NCBI RefSeq assembly: GCF_025370785.1 | Contig: NZ_JAMXFA010000002.1 | Location: 152,314 to 216,313, forward strand | Length of the DNA: 64,000 nt | Source: Laspinema olomoucense D3b | GTDB taxonomy: Bacteria > Cyanobacteriota > Cyanobacteriia > Cyanobacteriales > Laspinemataceae | Direction: 5' to 3' | Program-made: the position numbers and the translations under genes | Shown here: in pieces, positions 19,008 through 28,277 of the stretch | How the letters are laid out: each line of letters begins with the position of its first letter | Position numbering within the stretch: the stretch's first letter is position 1 | Notes under the pieces: model-generated | What the model saw: the letters and a program-made list of their open reading frames with translations, nothing else | Databases searched by the model: none | What the model was told of the DNA's origin: nothing

Positions 19008-19471
19008 CACTCACGGATGGCCCAGCACGTTATTCCATCACCCATACCGATCGACCCCCCAATAAATTGGACTATATCGAGACCCCTGTGTTCTAATCTG
19101 GCTCGTATGTTTTTTCCAGTCGGCAATTCATTGCTCCAACGATGAAGCTGTAGTGAAATTGGCCGAAATCCAGTGGAATTCAGAAGATATCGCAGGCTTG
19201 CTGGAGAAAAGCCAACCACATGAAAAGGAGAAAAAGTTAGACTTAAGTTGATCGCCCAATCCGTTCCCCGAAGACGCATATAGGCATTTCCAACTCTGGT
19301 TACCAAAGACCCTTTATTGGGAATATCGATAAATACCAGACCTCCGGGACGAAGTGCATTGTAAACTTTTGTGAGAGTCTCAAATGGATCATAAAGGTGT
19401 TCGAGAACCGCAGCTAAAAGTATAGTGTCATAAACTTTTTCTAAATATTTACAGTTTTGAATGAATTGCAT
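19007..19471 (-). pseudogene. C-terminal part of a frameshifted class I methyltransferase
   Basis: This frame encodes the C-terminal half of a SAM-dependent methyltransferase: VYDTILLAAVLEHLYDP is the usual post-motif II/III region, followed by LRPGGLVFIDIPN (motif III) and the FSPFHVVGFSP segment. It has no SAM-binding glycine motif. The missing N-terminal half is in the next frame, 19441-19911, with about 30 bases of overlap; joining them by a -1 shift gives a normal protein of about 300 residues. The ATG at 19471 follows a TGA immediately and is unlikely to be a true start. Its stop overlaps the start of the membrane protein gene. Confidence 0.8.
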
Positions 19472-19911
19472 TCAATCTTGATATTATATGACTTTGATAC
19501 CGTGGCAAAATTTTCTGTCATTTCTACACCATAAACTTCCCATCCGCGATTTGCAGCTCCTTTTAGGAGTTCCCCACGTCCACATCCTAATTCCAACATC
19601 TTGCCCGGTTTTTCAAGAATATTTTCTGCAAAAGCAGCGAGTGCTTCACCATTTAAAATTTTTCTATTTGCATAATGTGCTTGGAAATATTCTTGCTCTG
19701 AGTATTCTGCATAAGGATTGGATTGAGGCAGTAGAGTTGGTGACTGGTAAACAGTATCACAGTCACAGCAGCGAACTATATTAGTTGCTACACCTAGACT
19801 TCTGTGATGAGATTGTCCACCCCTAGAACCGAGAATCCTTGCTTTCTTCGAGTGACAAACGGGACAAGGACGATCCTCTGCATACCATAAGACTTCTTTA
19901 ATTCTTTCCAT
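19441..19911 (-). pseudogene. N-terminal part of a frameshifted class I methyltransferase
   Basis: This is the N-terminal half of the split methyltransferase. It begins with a zinc-finger-like CPVCHSKKA (residues 16-24) and CCDCD pair typical of cyanobacterial sugar methyltransferases with an N-terminal metal-binding region, then the SAM-binding MLELGCGRGELL and YGVEMTENFA motifs. It runs out of frame after KIECNS and ends at a TAG 18 bases later. The rest is in the frame 19007-19471. No slippery heptamer is visible at the junction, so a one-base mutation or a sequencing error is more likely than programmed frameshifting. The start overlaps the upstream glycosyltransferase stop by 14 bases. 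Confidence 0.8.
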
Positions 19912-21139
19912 GATTTAATTGTTTTCCTATCGCAACAGCACGAGTGCCAAGTGATTGATAAATTTGTTTATAAGACTTGACACCTTGTTCTAAAGAAAAA
20001 TAGTGATGGGCAGTGGCGACACAGCGATCGCGCACATTGGGATCTTCGACTAATTGCAAAAGTTGCTGAATCGCGAGCACTTGTGCTTCTGGGTTAAATT
20101 CTCTAAGTACCACACCCACTCGATGATTTTCTAAAATTGCTGTCATATCTCCCACGCCATCATTGCTTAAACAAGGAATGCTACAGCCCAAAAATTCGCC
20201 TAGTTTAGTTGCCGCAGATGCCCGTTTAGAGAAAACAGGTTTAATAAAAAAAATTCCGGCATTCATTTGATGCATTTCTTCGGCAACCTGGCTATGAAAA
20301 ACGGTTTTAAGTTCCACTAAATGCTCATCTATTCCATAAAAATGAAGGCGATTCCGGATATAATCGCCTTCATTTCGATTCAGAATTAATAATCGAGCAT
20401 TCGGTCTAATTTCTAATAATTCTTTGAAACACTCCAAAACTGGATCAAAAAGATACCAGCCTCCCACAGAACCAACATATCCTAGAGTGAAAGATTTGTC
20501 TTGTCTATCTTGGGTATTAAACCTAGGATGAAATATTTCTAAATTGGTACAAGTGGGAATCACTTCAAATCGGGGTGGATTTTCTTTTAAATAAGGAAAT
20601 TCTCGCATCGCCGCTACTCCCGCATGAGTCAAGGAAACCACCACATCTGCATTAGTTAAAAATTGCTGTTCAGCCCATTTGGCAATTGTATAAAGTCGAG
20701 AGTCTTTCGGCCATATTTCCGCATCAATTCGCTCATCTGCCCAAAACCCGCGCATATCAAAAATAAACCCAACCTTAAAAATTCGCTTTAATAGTAAACC
20801 GAGTAGAGCAGGAACGTAACTGCGAACTTGGACAATCTCAATCCGGTAACGGATGACTAAATAACTACACAGGAGAAAACCGACTAATAAATCGTAAGCC
20901 GTTGCGGGTGCCGTGGGATGTTTGTGATACCGGAGAGGAATCCAGCGGATTCCAGAGGCGCGAACTTTTTCAATTAAAGCATTCCGCTCTTTTGTCTCCG
21001 CCCAATCTTCCGGTTTTTCATAAGTCACTAAAGTGATTTGATACTCTTTCGTCAGGTGATACAGATATTGCAAAACTTGAGATTGACCCAGAGGTTCTAG
21101 TAACCCGTCATAGGAAATATAGAGAACTTCTGAACTCAT
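19898..21139 (-). CDS. Glycosyltransferase, GT4 family
   Basis: A GT-B enzyme of 413 residues starting MSSEVLYISYDGLLEPLGQSQVL, an N-terminus characteristic of a group of capsule and O-antigen glycosyltransferases. It has the GFIFDMRGFWADER segment in the N-terminal domain and SVGGWYLFDPVLE then ATKLGEFLGCSIP in the donor-binding domain. The frame extends upstream to 21226, but that part lies inside the previous gene; the ATG at 21139 is one base from the upstream stop. It overlaps the following methyltransferase by 14 bases. Substrate unknown. Confidence 0.88.
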   Translation of the reverse strand: MSSEVLYISYDGLLEPLGQSQVLQYLYHLTKEYQITLVTYEKPEDWAETKERNALIEKVRASGIRWIPLRYHKHPTAPATAYDLLVGFLLCSYLVIRYRIEIVQVRSYVPALLGLLLKRIFKVGFIFDMRGFWADERIDAEIWPKDSRLYTIAKWAEQQFLTNADVVVSLTHAGVAAMREFPYLKENPPRFEVIPTCTNLEIFHPRFNTQDRQDKSFTLGYVGSVGGWYLFDPVLECFKELLEIRPNARLLILNRNEGDYIRNRLHFYGIDEHLVELKTVFHSQVAEEMHQMNAGIFFIKPVFSKRASAATKLGEFLGCSIPCLSNDGVGDMTAILENHRVGVVLREFNPEAQVLAIQQLLQLVEDPNVRDRCVATAHHYFSLEQGVKSYKQIYQSLGTRAVAIGKQLNHGKN

Positions 21140-21140
21140 A

Positions 21141-21956
21141 TTATTTCTGAGAAATTTTTGAGATATCATTTTGCTCAGTATGAATAGGAGTGGGACAAAG
21201 GCTACTGGCGGGATTATAACTGGCAATCGCTAAAACAGAACCTCCATACCGTTTAATATCATTAACTTTCCATTCATTTCGTTCTAATTGGTTGTTTAAA
21301 ATATCAAGGGTGTACTCTCTAATATGATCGGCATCGGAGTAGTAAGGAGAGTCCAGAGTTCGTCTGACTAAATTGAGTGAATCAGCTTCAAAATCTGGGA
21401 CTTCAATAATTAATGTAGCCGCTATAGTGTGAATTTTTTGCAAAAGAGCGTCGGCGTTGTCCATATGTTCTAAAACGTGGATTAACAATGCAACATCAAA
21501 TTGATCTGAAATCACATTTTGAGTTATATCGGCAATAATATATTCAATTTTTTTATCACCTGAAAGCTGTTTGGCAATTTCAATATTTGCCGAATTACTA
21601 TCAACTCCTACAACTCGATTTGCATACTCAGCCGCAACGCGACACCAGCGTCCCGTCCCACAACCAATATCAATCATCGAACCATTAACTGGGAGCCAAT
21701 TTTGTAGTATTTCTTCTGATAATGCCATCGTGGCTTTGTGAAAGGATGAACCAAATATTTCACTGCTAAGTTCCCATGCAAACCTCTTTAGTAACCAAGA
21801 TAAAAATAGACAACAACGGAGTAAGCGAGTCGAACCTAAAAAGATTTTGCTGATGTATTTAACACGATAAGCGATCGCAATCGGTAATGAACGAGGCTTA
21901 TTTCTGGCCATTGTCAGATTGGCTTCTGTCAGACAAATCATCCTAGCTGTAAACAT
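21141..21956 (-). CDS. Class I SAM-dependent methyltransferase
   Basis: A 271-residue enzyme with an SAM-binding motif MIDIGCGTGRWCR near residue 98, the acidic VVGVDSNSANIE, and FDVALLIHVLEHMDNAD. The first 75 residues are basic and hydrophobic (RLLRCCLFLSWLLKRFAW), suggesting membrane association, or an internal start could be used; a second ATG lies at 21911. Four bases separate it from the upstream glycosyltransferase. One of five methyltransferase genes in the locus, probably modifying glycan hydroxyls; the target is unknown. Confidence 0.85.
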   Translation of the reverse strand: MFTARMICLTEANLTMARNKPRSLPIAIAYRVKYISKIFLGSTRLLRCCLFLSWLLKRFAWELSSEIFGSSFHKATMALSEEILQNWLPVNGSMIDIGCGTGRWCRVAAEYANRVVGVDSNSANIEIAKQLSGDKKIEYIIADITQNVISDQFDVALLIHVLEHMDNADALLQKIHTIAATLIIEVPDFEADSLNLVRRTLDSPYYSDADHIREYTLDILNNQLERNEWKVNDIKRYGGSVLAIASYNPASSLCPTPIHTEQNDISKISQK

Positions 21957-21960
21957 TTTT

Positions 21961-22860
21961 TTATCTTATTCCTGTAATAAGTTTTTGTCGTTGCCACCAC
22001 CGTCGAGGAAAATCCAGAAAATATAAAAAGCTATTCGGGGTAAACCAGAGGCTTTTAAGGAAGTGATACATGAAGGATAAAGGCTGTTTAGCCTGAAAAA
22101 AAGATCCGGCAAGCATCCGGTGCAAATTTCCATAAGCTTGACGGCGTAAATTACTTATTTCTGATAAATTTTCCTTCCCAAAAGCCTTAGAAAAACAAAG
22201 CAGCATATCCCGTTCCATTTTTTGAACATTGCTGTGCATATTCTGCCCATGCACGCGATATTGAAGCAAAACTTCGGGGACAAAACCCACTTCTTGAGAT
22301 CGTGCAATTCGGTAATACATATCCCAATCATGGGAAACAGAAACTCCTGGATCGAAATCGCCGACAGATAAAAAAGTATTTCGCGGGATTACTGCGCCGC
22401 TACCACCTCCTAAAATAACGGGACGAGAAAGTTTTAGCATTTCCTGAGCAACCCAACCTTCAAGACCATTCATTTGCCGATCGGTGACGCAACCTGTCGC
22501 ATCGATAATTTCTAAACCACAATGCACTAAGCCTAAATTTGGTTCTACAATAAAGCGATCTACTTGTCGTTCTAACTTGTGAGGTAGCCAGATATCATCA
22601 GCATCCAAAAACGCTAATAAATCCCCCGTTGCATGGTTTGCTCCAACATTTTTAGCTGCTGATAAACCTTGATTTTTTTGGTAAATTACTTGAATGCGAT
22701 CGCAATAACTCGCTAAGACTTCAGCAGTATTATCTGTAGAACCATCATTAACCACAATAATTTCTTTAATTGGATACGTTTGGCTCAGTACGCTATTAAT
22801 TGTATGTCCAATATAGTCAGCGTAGTTATAAGCGGGGATTATGACGGAGATAGTTAGCAT
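21961..22860 (-). CDS. Glycosyltransferase, GT2 family
   Basis: A GT-A fold inverting glycosyltransferase of 299 residues. It begins LTISVIIPAYNYADYI, followed by VVNDGSTDNTAEVL (UDP-binding), the DXD-like LDADDIWLPHKLE, and the acceptor-side region VSHDWDMYYRIA that provides the catalytic-base area. There are two weakly hydrophobic segments near the C-terminus but no clear membrane anchor. It overlaps the upstream methyltransferase by 7 bases. The sugar transferred is unknown. Confidence 0.92.
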   Translation of the reverse strand: MLTISVIIPAYNYADYIGHTINSVLSQTYPIKEIIVVNDGSTDNTAEVLASYCDRIQVIYQKNQGLSAAKNVGANHATGDLLAFLDADDIWLPHKLERQVDRFIVEPNLGLVHCGLEIIDATGCVTDRQMNGLEGWVAQEMLKLSRPVILGGGSGAVIPRNTFLSVGDFDPGVSVSHDWDMYYRIARSQEVGFVPEVLLQYRVHGQNMHSNVQKMERDMLLCFSKAFGKENLSEISNLRRQAYGNLHRMLAGSFFQAKQPLSFMYHFLKSLWFTPNSFLYFLDFPRRWWQRQKLITGIR

Positions 22861-23651
22861 AATTTAATTTTATTGGTTTTTGATAAAACCCTGCGATTGA
22901 CTGCTCGATAAAATAAGCTTGGTAAAACTGACAGAATTTTCCAGCACTGAGTTAATGCGCTACTCAAGCACATATTTTCAGGCTGCATTCTTTTTACAGC
23001 TTCTAAATATTGTTTTGGATGAACAACACTCACAAAGTGACTCTTAAAATTGGGTTCTAAACATTGTTTTAAATTTAAATAATTGGCGGTTTGATTCGCT
23101 TTCACATATAGAATCATATTTTGAGCATAAAAGAAAGCTACATTTTCATTATTCCAAACTCTAGGTCTAATGCAATCGACAAAAACATATCCTCTCTTGT
23201 CAAAAGCTTCTTTCCAATAATCTGTCCACTGTTCGTTAACATGGTGGGTTCCTCCTTGATGGGGAATTGCTGCTGAAAAAAGCACAATATCGCCTAAATT
23301 GCAGAGAGAGCTAATAAAAGCTTCGGCATTCTCCGGAGGCAGATGTTCGGCCACTTCCAAGCAAACCACTAAATCAAATTTTCGGTCCATTGAAAAAGGC
23401 TGACTAATATCTTGTGATTTAAATTTACTTTTAGGTATGAGTAACATCTGTCTATCGACAAAGTCACTATCAATCCCCAAAATATCCTCAATCTCGTATT
23501 GTTGAAAAACTGATAGCCAGGTGGCTACTCCACATCCAACATCTACAATACTTTTCGGCTCAATAAATTCCAGCAGGATGGGAATAATTTCTTGGGCTGA
23601 ATGTTTAGCCTCTGAGTCACAATATTTATAAAAATCTCCTGTATAAGTCAT
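22854..23651 (-). CDS. Class I SAM-dependent methyltransferase
   Basis: A 265-residue protein. The SAM-binding region is IVDVGCGVATWLSVFQ at about 36-51, with an acidic ILGIDSDFVDRQ and the FDLVVCLEVAEHLPPENAE segment; the histidine-rich PHQGGTHHVNEQWTDYWKEAF follows the motif III region and is typical of a group found in glycan loci. A strong AGGAG lies 6 bases before the ATG. It overlaps the next glycosyltransferase by 7 bases. Function is presumably glycan methylation; the target is unknown. Confidence 0.87.
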   Translation of the reverse strand: MTYTGDFYKYCDSEAKHSAQEIIPILLEFIEPKSIVDVGCGVATWLSVFQQYEIEDILGIDSDFVDRQMLLIPKSKFKSQDISQPFSMDRKFDLVVCLEVAEHLPPENAEAFISSLCNLGDIVLFSAAIPHQGGTHHVNEQWTDYWKEAFDKRGYVFVDCIRPRVWNNENVAFFYAQNMILYVKANQTANYLNLKQCLEPNFKSHFVSVVHPKQYLEAVKRMQPENMCLSSALTQCWKILSVLPSLFYRAVNRRVLSKTNKIKLC

Positions 23652-23683
23652 GGATACTCCTGGCTGTTGTTTTAGTTTTAGGA

Positions 23684-24823
23684 TTAAAGTGTTTTTTCGA
23701 TGAGACTGTTATAAAGATTTTCATAGCGACGAGCAGCTACATCAGCACCCATATTTTGTCGAACATACTGATTTCCTAGCTTTCCTAATTTTTCACCCAA
23801 TTCTCTATCTGACATCAGTTCACAAATAAATTCCGTGATCGCTTCACTATTACTAATAGGAACCAGACGCCCGCGTTCATTTTTACCAATAACTTCGGGT
23901 GCTACTCCTACTGGAGTCATAATTACAGGTTTATAAAATGCCAAAGCTTCAATTAAAACCTGACAAAAAGATTCACTTAATGAGGGTTGCACCACCAGAT
24001 CAGCAGCAGCGATCCAATCAAGTACATCAGTGCGCCAACCAACAAATGTAACAAAATTATTAATTCCCAAATTTTTACATTGTTGATGTAATTCTTCTTG
24101 GTGAGTGCCGCTTCCTACGATAACTAATTTAAAATTTCTGCTTTTTCTTTTGATTTGAGAAATTGCTTCAAACAAATATTCCAACCCTTTTTCTCGATTT
24201 AATCGACAACAAGCAAGGATCATATATTTGTCTTGTAGCTCATATTCTTGACGTAAGCGTTTAGGAGAATCAGGAGAACTTGGCACGTAAGATGAAAAAT
24301 TAAACCCATAGGGAATTATTGTTATCTTTTCAGGGGGAACCCCTTGTCTTTCCGTCAAAAGTTGGGCAACCTGCTGAGTCGGTACGACAATTTGTGTTGC
24401 CGTATAATTGCAGAACCCTTCTGCTTTGATGAGTATGTTTTGTTTAACCCCGTGTGACAGATGATAAATTAGGTCAGCATAATGCCGTCCAATCACATAA
24501 CAGGGGACAGGAGTAAGTCGGACTGCAACAGAAGCAATTAAATTTTCATGGTAATGATGAGCATGGAGAATATGGGGTTTAAATTGTCTAATTTTAGCAA
24601 CTAATAACCTAAGTATTTGGGGGTAGTTTTCCCAAGCTAAAGGAATATTTAATGTATCTATAGGATAAGAAAAATCTGCTGTATATTGCGTTTTGATTGG
24701 GCTATTGGAAGGTGATACAATCAATGCAGAGAGTTTAAAGCGAGAAGGATCTAGGCGTTTTAAAGCAGCATCAATACCATCCTCACTTCTCATGCTATGA
24801 GAAAAATGTAAAATTTTTATCAT
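23684..24823 (-). CDS. Glycosyltransferase, GT4 family
   Basis: A 379-residue GT-B enzyme. MIKILHFSHSMRSEDGID and the HILHAHHYHEN segment belong to the N-terminal acceptor domain; the donor-binding domain shows VGSGTHQEELHQQ, GWRTDVLDWIAAADLVVQPSLSESFCQVLIEAL (the EX7E region is SESFCQVLIE) and PVIMTPVGVAPEVI. It is 32 bases downstream of a second GT4 gene and 32 upstream of a methyltransferase, in an AT-rich part of the locus. Donor unknown. Confidence 0.92.
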   Translation of the reverse strand: MIKILHFSHSMRSEDGIDAALKRLDPSRFKLSALIVSPSNSPIKTQYTADFSYPIDTLNIPLAWENYPQILRLLVAKIRQFKPHILHAHHYHENLIASVAVRLTPVPCYVIGRHYADLIYHLSHGVKQNILIKAEGFCNYTATQIVVPTQQVAQLLTERQGVPPEKITIIPYGFNFSSYVPSSPDSPKRLRQEYELQDKYMILACCRLNREKGLEYLFEAISQIKRKSRNFKLVIVGSGTHQEELHQQCKNLGINNFVTFVGWRTDVLDWIAAADLVVQPSLSESFCQVLIEALAFYKPVIMTPVGVAPEVIGKNERGRLVPISNSEAITEFICELMSDRELGEKLGKLGNQYVRQNMGADVAARRYENLYNSLIEKTL

Positions 24824-24884
24824 GTTTTTTGTAACAAGTATTTAAAACTAATTTTTTGGTTATAACCCACTATATTCTATGTTT

Positions 24885-26225
24885 CTATTGCAGGATTTGG
24901 GTTTTTAGAAAAGTTTCAAGGTTTTTGGCTTGTTCTTCTCTAGACAGTCCAACTAAAACATCGGGAGTTAAACCTGGAATTTGACCTATTGTTTCTTTTT
25001 GATGAATCCATTTTAGTAGTTGCTCGGCGATCTCTTCAGGATCGTTAAGAGTCACGCCCGCTTTTCTATCTTGAATTAGTTTTTCTGCGGCACTTTCCGA
25101 AGACCCGATCGCTAAAATTGGTCTATGCGCTCCGATATATTCAAATAATTTTCCGGTAAAAACTCCTTTTTCTCGTGGATCGTTCCATAAAATTAACAGT
25201 AAGATATCGGCTTCTAATTGAACTTCAAGAGACATTTGATAAGGTATCGGTGGATAACTTTTTACAATGTGTTCAACTTTATATTGAATAGCAATCTTTT
25301 CGACAAATTCACTATCTGCTCCATAAAAAATTACTTCCACGTTATTTTGTGCAACCTCTCCCAATAACTTTAAGGCTTTAAAAAGCGGATCTGGTTTGCG
25401 GATGCTTTCAGTCTCGGATAAAGGAAAAAGCTTGCCAGTATAAACAATTCTTAGACAAGTATTTTTACTTGTGTTTTTAAAAACAAAATCGTTTGGAAAA
25501 TCAAATCCATTCAAAATCACTCCAACAGATTTTTGATATTTTTCTTTAAGTATTTCTGCGAGGGGCTCTGAAACAGTTACAAAACCTTGTGCCGAAGAAA
25601 AAATTAATCGTTCTAGCGGAGCTTCTAATTTTTTTCTCCATTGAGAAAAAAGTAAATCATACGCTGGATTCTCCACCCAAAGATCTCGGAGTTCTGCTAC
25701 CCAAGGAATTCCATACTTTCTTGATATAAGATGAGCCAATATCAACGAAGTAGGTGGTGGTGAACTTGCATAGATTAAATCAGGTTTCCACTCTTCTAGC
25801 AAATGTGACGCTGCTGCCATTCCGGGAAAAATCCAGCCAAGCATACTATCGGGAAAATATAAGATGTTTCCATAAATCAAGCGAATTTTTTCAATGATTT
25901 TATTAAGCCCAAATGCTTTAGTAGATTCTAGTGTATTTTCAGTATTAAGATCGACGTTTCTTTTAGAAAACTTACTTTTGATTACAAAAAATAGGTGGAC
26001 TAATTTTCTGGGTCTGATCCAGTCTATATAATTAATGTAGTTAGTTTGTATTACGTTGGCTGATGAAATTTCTAAAGGAAGACTCTGTTCGACAGGATGG
26101 TCTTTGATTGTAAGAACTCTCACATCATTGCCGAATTGAGAAAGATATTTAGCCATCTTGCCAACGCGAACAGATCCAATAGTGTTAAAAGGAGGAAAAT
26201 ACGCTGATACAATTAAAATACGCAT
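24885..26225 (-). CDS. Glycosyltransferase, GT4 family (WbuB-like)
   Basis: A 446-residue GT-B glycosyltransferase. The start MRILIVSAYFPPFNTIGSVRVGK, the DLIYASSPPPTSLILAHLISRKYGIPWVAELRDLW segment (read in parts around residues 152-186) and the C-terminal LRIVYTGKLFPL are typical of the WbuB/WcaI-like group in capsule loci. The donor-site region is KGVFTGKLFEYIGAHRPILAIG. Codon usage is strongly A/T-rich compared with the ends of the locus. It sits 35 bases downstream of the wecB-like gene. Confidence 0.9.
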   Translation of the reverse strand: MRILIVSAYFPPFNTIGSVRVGKMAKYLSQFGNDVRVLTIKDHPVEQSLPLEISSANVIQTNYINYIDWIRPRKLVHLFFVIKSKFSKRNVDLNTENTLESTKAFGLNKIIEKIRLIYGNILYFPDSMLGWIFPGMAAASHLLEEWKPDLIYASSPPPTSLILAHLISRKYGIPWVAELRDLWVENPAYDLLFSQWRKKLEAPLERLIFSSAQGFVTVSEPLAEILKEKYQKSVGVILNGFDFPNDFVFKNTSKNTCLRIVYTGKLFPLSETESIRKPDPLFKALKLLGEVAQNNVEVIFYGADSEFVEKIAIQYKVEHIVKSYPPIPYQMSLEVQLEADILLLILWNDPREKGVFTGKLFEYIGAHRPILAIGSSESAAEKLIQDRKAGVTLNDPEEIAEQLLKWIHQKETIGQIPGLTPDVLVGLSREEQAKNLETFLKTQILQ

Positions 26226-26260
26226 AATAAATCAAACCTAAAGAAGAACTATTGAAAAGA

Positions 26261-27349
26261 TCATTTTAAAATTTTGACAATCTGTTTCGCTGCCTGACCT
26301 GTACCGTAAACTGTACGGGAATTCAGATCGCCATCTGGTAAAGTCAATGAATTGAAGACTTCACATCTAACTACGATATCACTTTTTGGTGGCACTAATC
26401 GATTCCACCTTGATTGCACCAGTTCAACCCACTCTGTTTCCTCCCGTAATATGACGCAAGGAACTCGGTAGAAAAAGGCTTCTTTCTGCACCCCACCAGA
26501 ATCCGTGACAATTAAACGAGCATTTTTCTCCAGCATAACCATATCCAGATATCCAACAGGTTCAATTATTTGTAAACAATTAGAAACCGGAATCATTAGA
26601 TTATTTTGCTCTAAAGCTTTGCGCGTTCGAGGATGTAGAGGGAGTAACACTGGAATCTCTGCTGCTACCTGCATTAGTCCCCTAAAAATTGCCTGAATAT
26701 TTGCAGAGTAGTCTGTATTTTCTGCTCGATGAATGGTCGCAAGTATGTACCCTTTTGACCGAAGATTGAGATGCTTTAAAATAAAGCTATAAATTGCCGC
26801 TTTTGACCCATAATATAGGGCCGCATCATACATGACATCACCGACTAAATGAATGGTTCCCTGATGAATACCTTCGCGACGTAGATTCTCTACTGCTACT
26901 TCGGTGGGGGCAAACAACAAATTAGAAGCGCGATCGGTTAGCACTCGATTAATTTCTTCGGGCATTTGCCAATTAAAAGAACGTAATCCTGCCTCTATAT
27001 GAGCCACGGGAATATGTAGCTTGACTGCTGCGAGTGCCCCTGCCAGAGTTGAGTTGGTATCACCGTACACTAAAACCCAGTCTGGTTTTTCTTCCAGTAA
27101 AACTCCTTCAATTGCTTCTAACATTCGCCCAGTCTGAGCGCCATGAGTCCCAGAGCCAATACCTAAGTGATAATCTGGTGGGGGAATTTCCAATTCTTGA
27201 AAAAATACCTCAGACATATTGGCATCATAATGTTGTCCTGTATGCACTAATATTTCTGTTATGTCTGGGGTTGAACGTAAAACCCGAGATACTGTTGCAG
27301 CTTTAATAAATTGCGGTCTTGCTCCCACAACTGTGGCAATTTTTAACAT
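26261..27349 (-). CDS. wecB: Non-hydrolysing UDP-N-acetylglucosamine 2-epimerase family protein
   Basis: A 362-residue enzyme of the WecB/MnaA family, which interconverts UDP-GlcNAc and UDP-ManNAc; the same family includes WbpI, the epimerase for UDP-GlcNAc3NAcA. Signature parts are KIATVVGARPQFIKAA at the start, VHTGQHYDANMSEVFF, VYGDTNSTLAGALAA, VAHIEAGLRSFNWQMPEEINR (catalytic acids), TIHRAENTD and VTDSGGVQKEAFF. Which of the two substrates it uses is not decidable by eye, but the presence of WbpB/E/D-like genes upstream favours the WbpI role. It is cotranscribed with its neighbours. Confidence 0.93.
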   Translation of the reverse strand: MLKIATVVGARPQFIKAATVSRVLRSTPDITEILVHTGQHYDANMSEVFFQELEIPPPDYHLGIGSGTHGAQTGRMLEAIEGVLLEEKPDWVLVYGDTNSTLAGALAAVKLHIPVAHIEAGLRSFNWQMPEEINRVLTDRASNLLFAPTEVAVENLRREGIHQGTIHLVGDVMYDAALYYGSKAAIYSFILKHLNLRSKGYILATIHRAENTDYSANIQAIFRGLMQVAAEIPVLLPLHPRTRKALEQNNLMIPVSNCLQIIEPVGYLDMVMLEKNARLIVTDSGGVQKEAFFYRVPCVILREETEWVELVQSRWNRLVPPKSDIVVRCEVFNSLTLPDGDLNSRTVYGTGQAAKQIVKILK

Positions 27350-27378
27350 TACATATATCCTGACCTGTAATTAATTTT

Positions 27379-28191
27379 TTAGGTTTTAAACCTTTTATGC
27401 AAAGTTATAATCCAAACTTCTTGTTCTTTTTTAGGCCATATAGATTTTAGCAATTCTTTAAAATAAGAGGGTTTTGCTGGTAATGATGGGGGAGAAGATT
27501 GGAGGTTTATGTTTGATGAAATTAAAGATCCTGAAAAACCACATTGAGGGCATAAACTGTAATCGGGCATAACATTTTTTTTTATAAATATATTTGACAG
27601 ATTGAATCCTATCAAAAAACTCCAGGCATAAACTTCTCGGGTCACTATTTTATAATTTATGACTTGAAAGTCCTTAAATAACTCCTCATTTTTTTCTAAG
27701 TCAAAACTCCTCATATGATATATTGGATTAAAATGACAACCGCAGTAAAAACATTTTACATTTTTTCGTTTCTCGCGATAAGGAACGGCTACTAATATAT
27801 AATTTTTAGCAACTCTTTCAATTTCTGTCAAGCACTTATTATAATTGATATAAGGCAAATGCTCAATCACTTCCAAAGCAGATACTAAATCAAATGAGTG
27901 ATCTTCAAACTGAAGATTGTCAATCGAACCTCGCAAAATATCAGACTTACATACTCTACATTCAATTGCTGCTTTAGATCGCTCTACTCCTAAATAATTA
28001 ATCGGCTTATTTTGAGTTTCTAGATAGCTAATAAAAGCTCCATTTCCAGTGCCTACATCTAACAAAGAAGTCACACAGCCCGGAATCATATCAGCACATT
28101 GCATAAAGCGTTTTAGCTCTAAGTCATTTTTTAAATACCTTTCTTTTGGCCATAAATCTTTATTTTCATAGTAATTTAATTCATTGTTCAT
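27379..28191 (-). CDS. Class I SAM-dependent methyltransferase with two CxxC motifs
   Basis: A 270-residue methyltransferase. The SAM site is SLLDVGTGNGAFISYL near residue 43, with LGVERSKAAIE and FDLVSALEVIEHLP after it. Two CxxC motifs, CFYCGCHFNPIYH (about 147-159) and CPQCGFSG (about 218-225), suggest a bound zinc, a feature seen in some cyanobacterial sugar methyltransferases. The gene is very A/T-rich. It starts after an 18-bp inverted repeat that follows the flippase gene, so it may be expressed at a lower level than the upstream genes. Target unknown. Confidence 0.87.
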   Translation of the reverse strand: MNNELNYYENKDLWPKERYLKNDLELKRFMQCADMIPGCVTSLLDVGTGNGAFISYLETQNKPINYLGVERSKAAIECRVCKSDILRGSIDNLQFEDHSFDLVSALEVIEHLPYINYNKCLTEIERVAKNYILVAVPYREKRKNVKCFYCGCHFNPIYHMRSFDLEKNEELFKDFQVINYKIVTREVYAWSFLIGFNLSNIFIKKNVMPDYSLCPQCGFSGSLISSNINLQSSPPSLPAKPSYFKELLKSIWPKKEQEVWIITLHKRFKT

Positions 28192-28231
28192 ATTTTTTAT
28201 CCTTTACTAATTGTTCATTAATATTAAAATC

Positions 28232-28277
28232 AATAAAAACTATTTTATTGATTTATTGAAATAAAATAGTTTTTATT
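28232..28277. repeat. Perfect 18-bp inverted repeat at the end of the flippase gene
   Basis: Arms 28232-28249 and 28260-28277 are perfect reverse complements around a 10-base loop; the stem is almost wholly A/T and overlaps the last codons and stop of the flippase gene at 28245. On the minus strand it is followed by TGATTTTAAT. It could act as an intercistronic attenuator or RNA-stabilising hairpin. Confidence 0.7.

Noticed and set aside
19441..19475. Programmed -1 frameshifting in the methyltransferase
   Set aside because: No X-XXY-YYZ heptamer is found in the overlap, so mutation or error is preferred.
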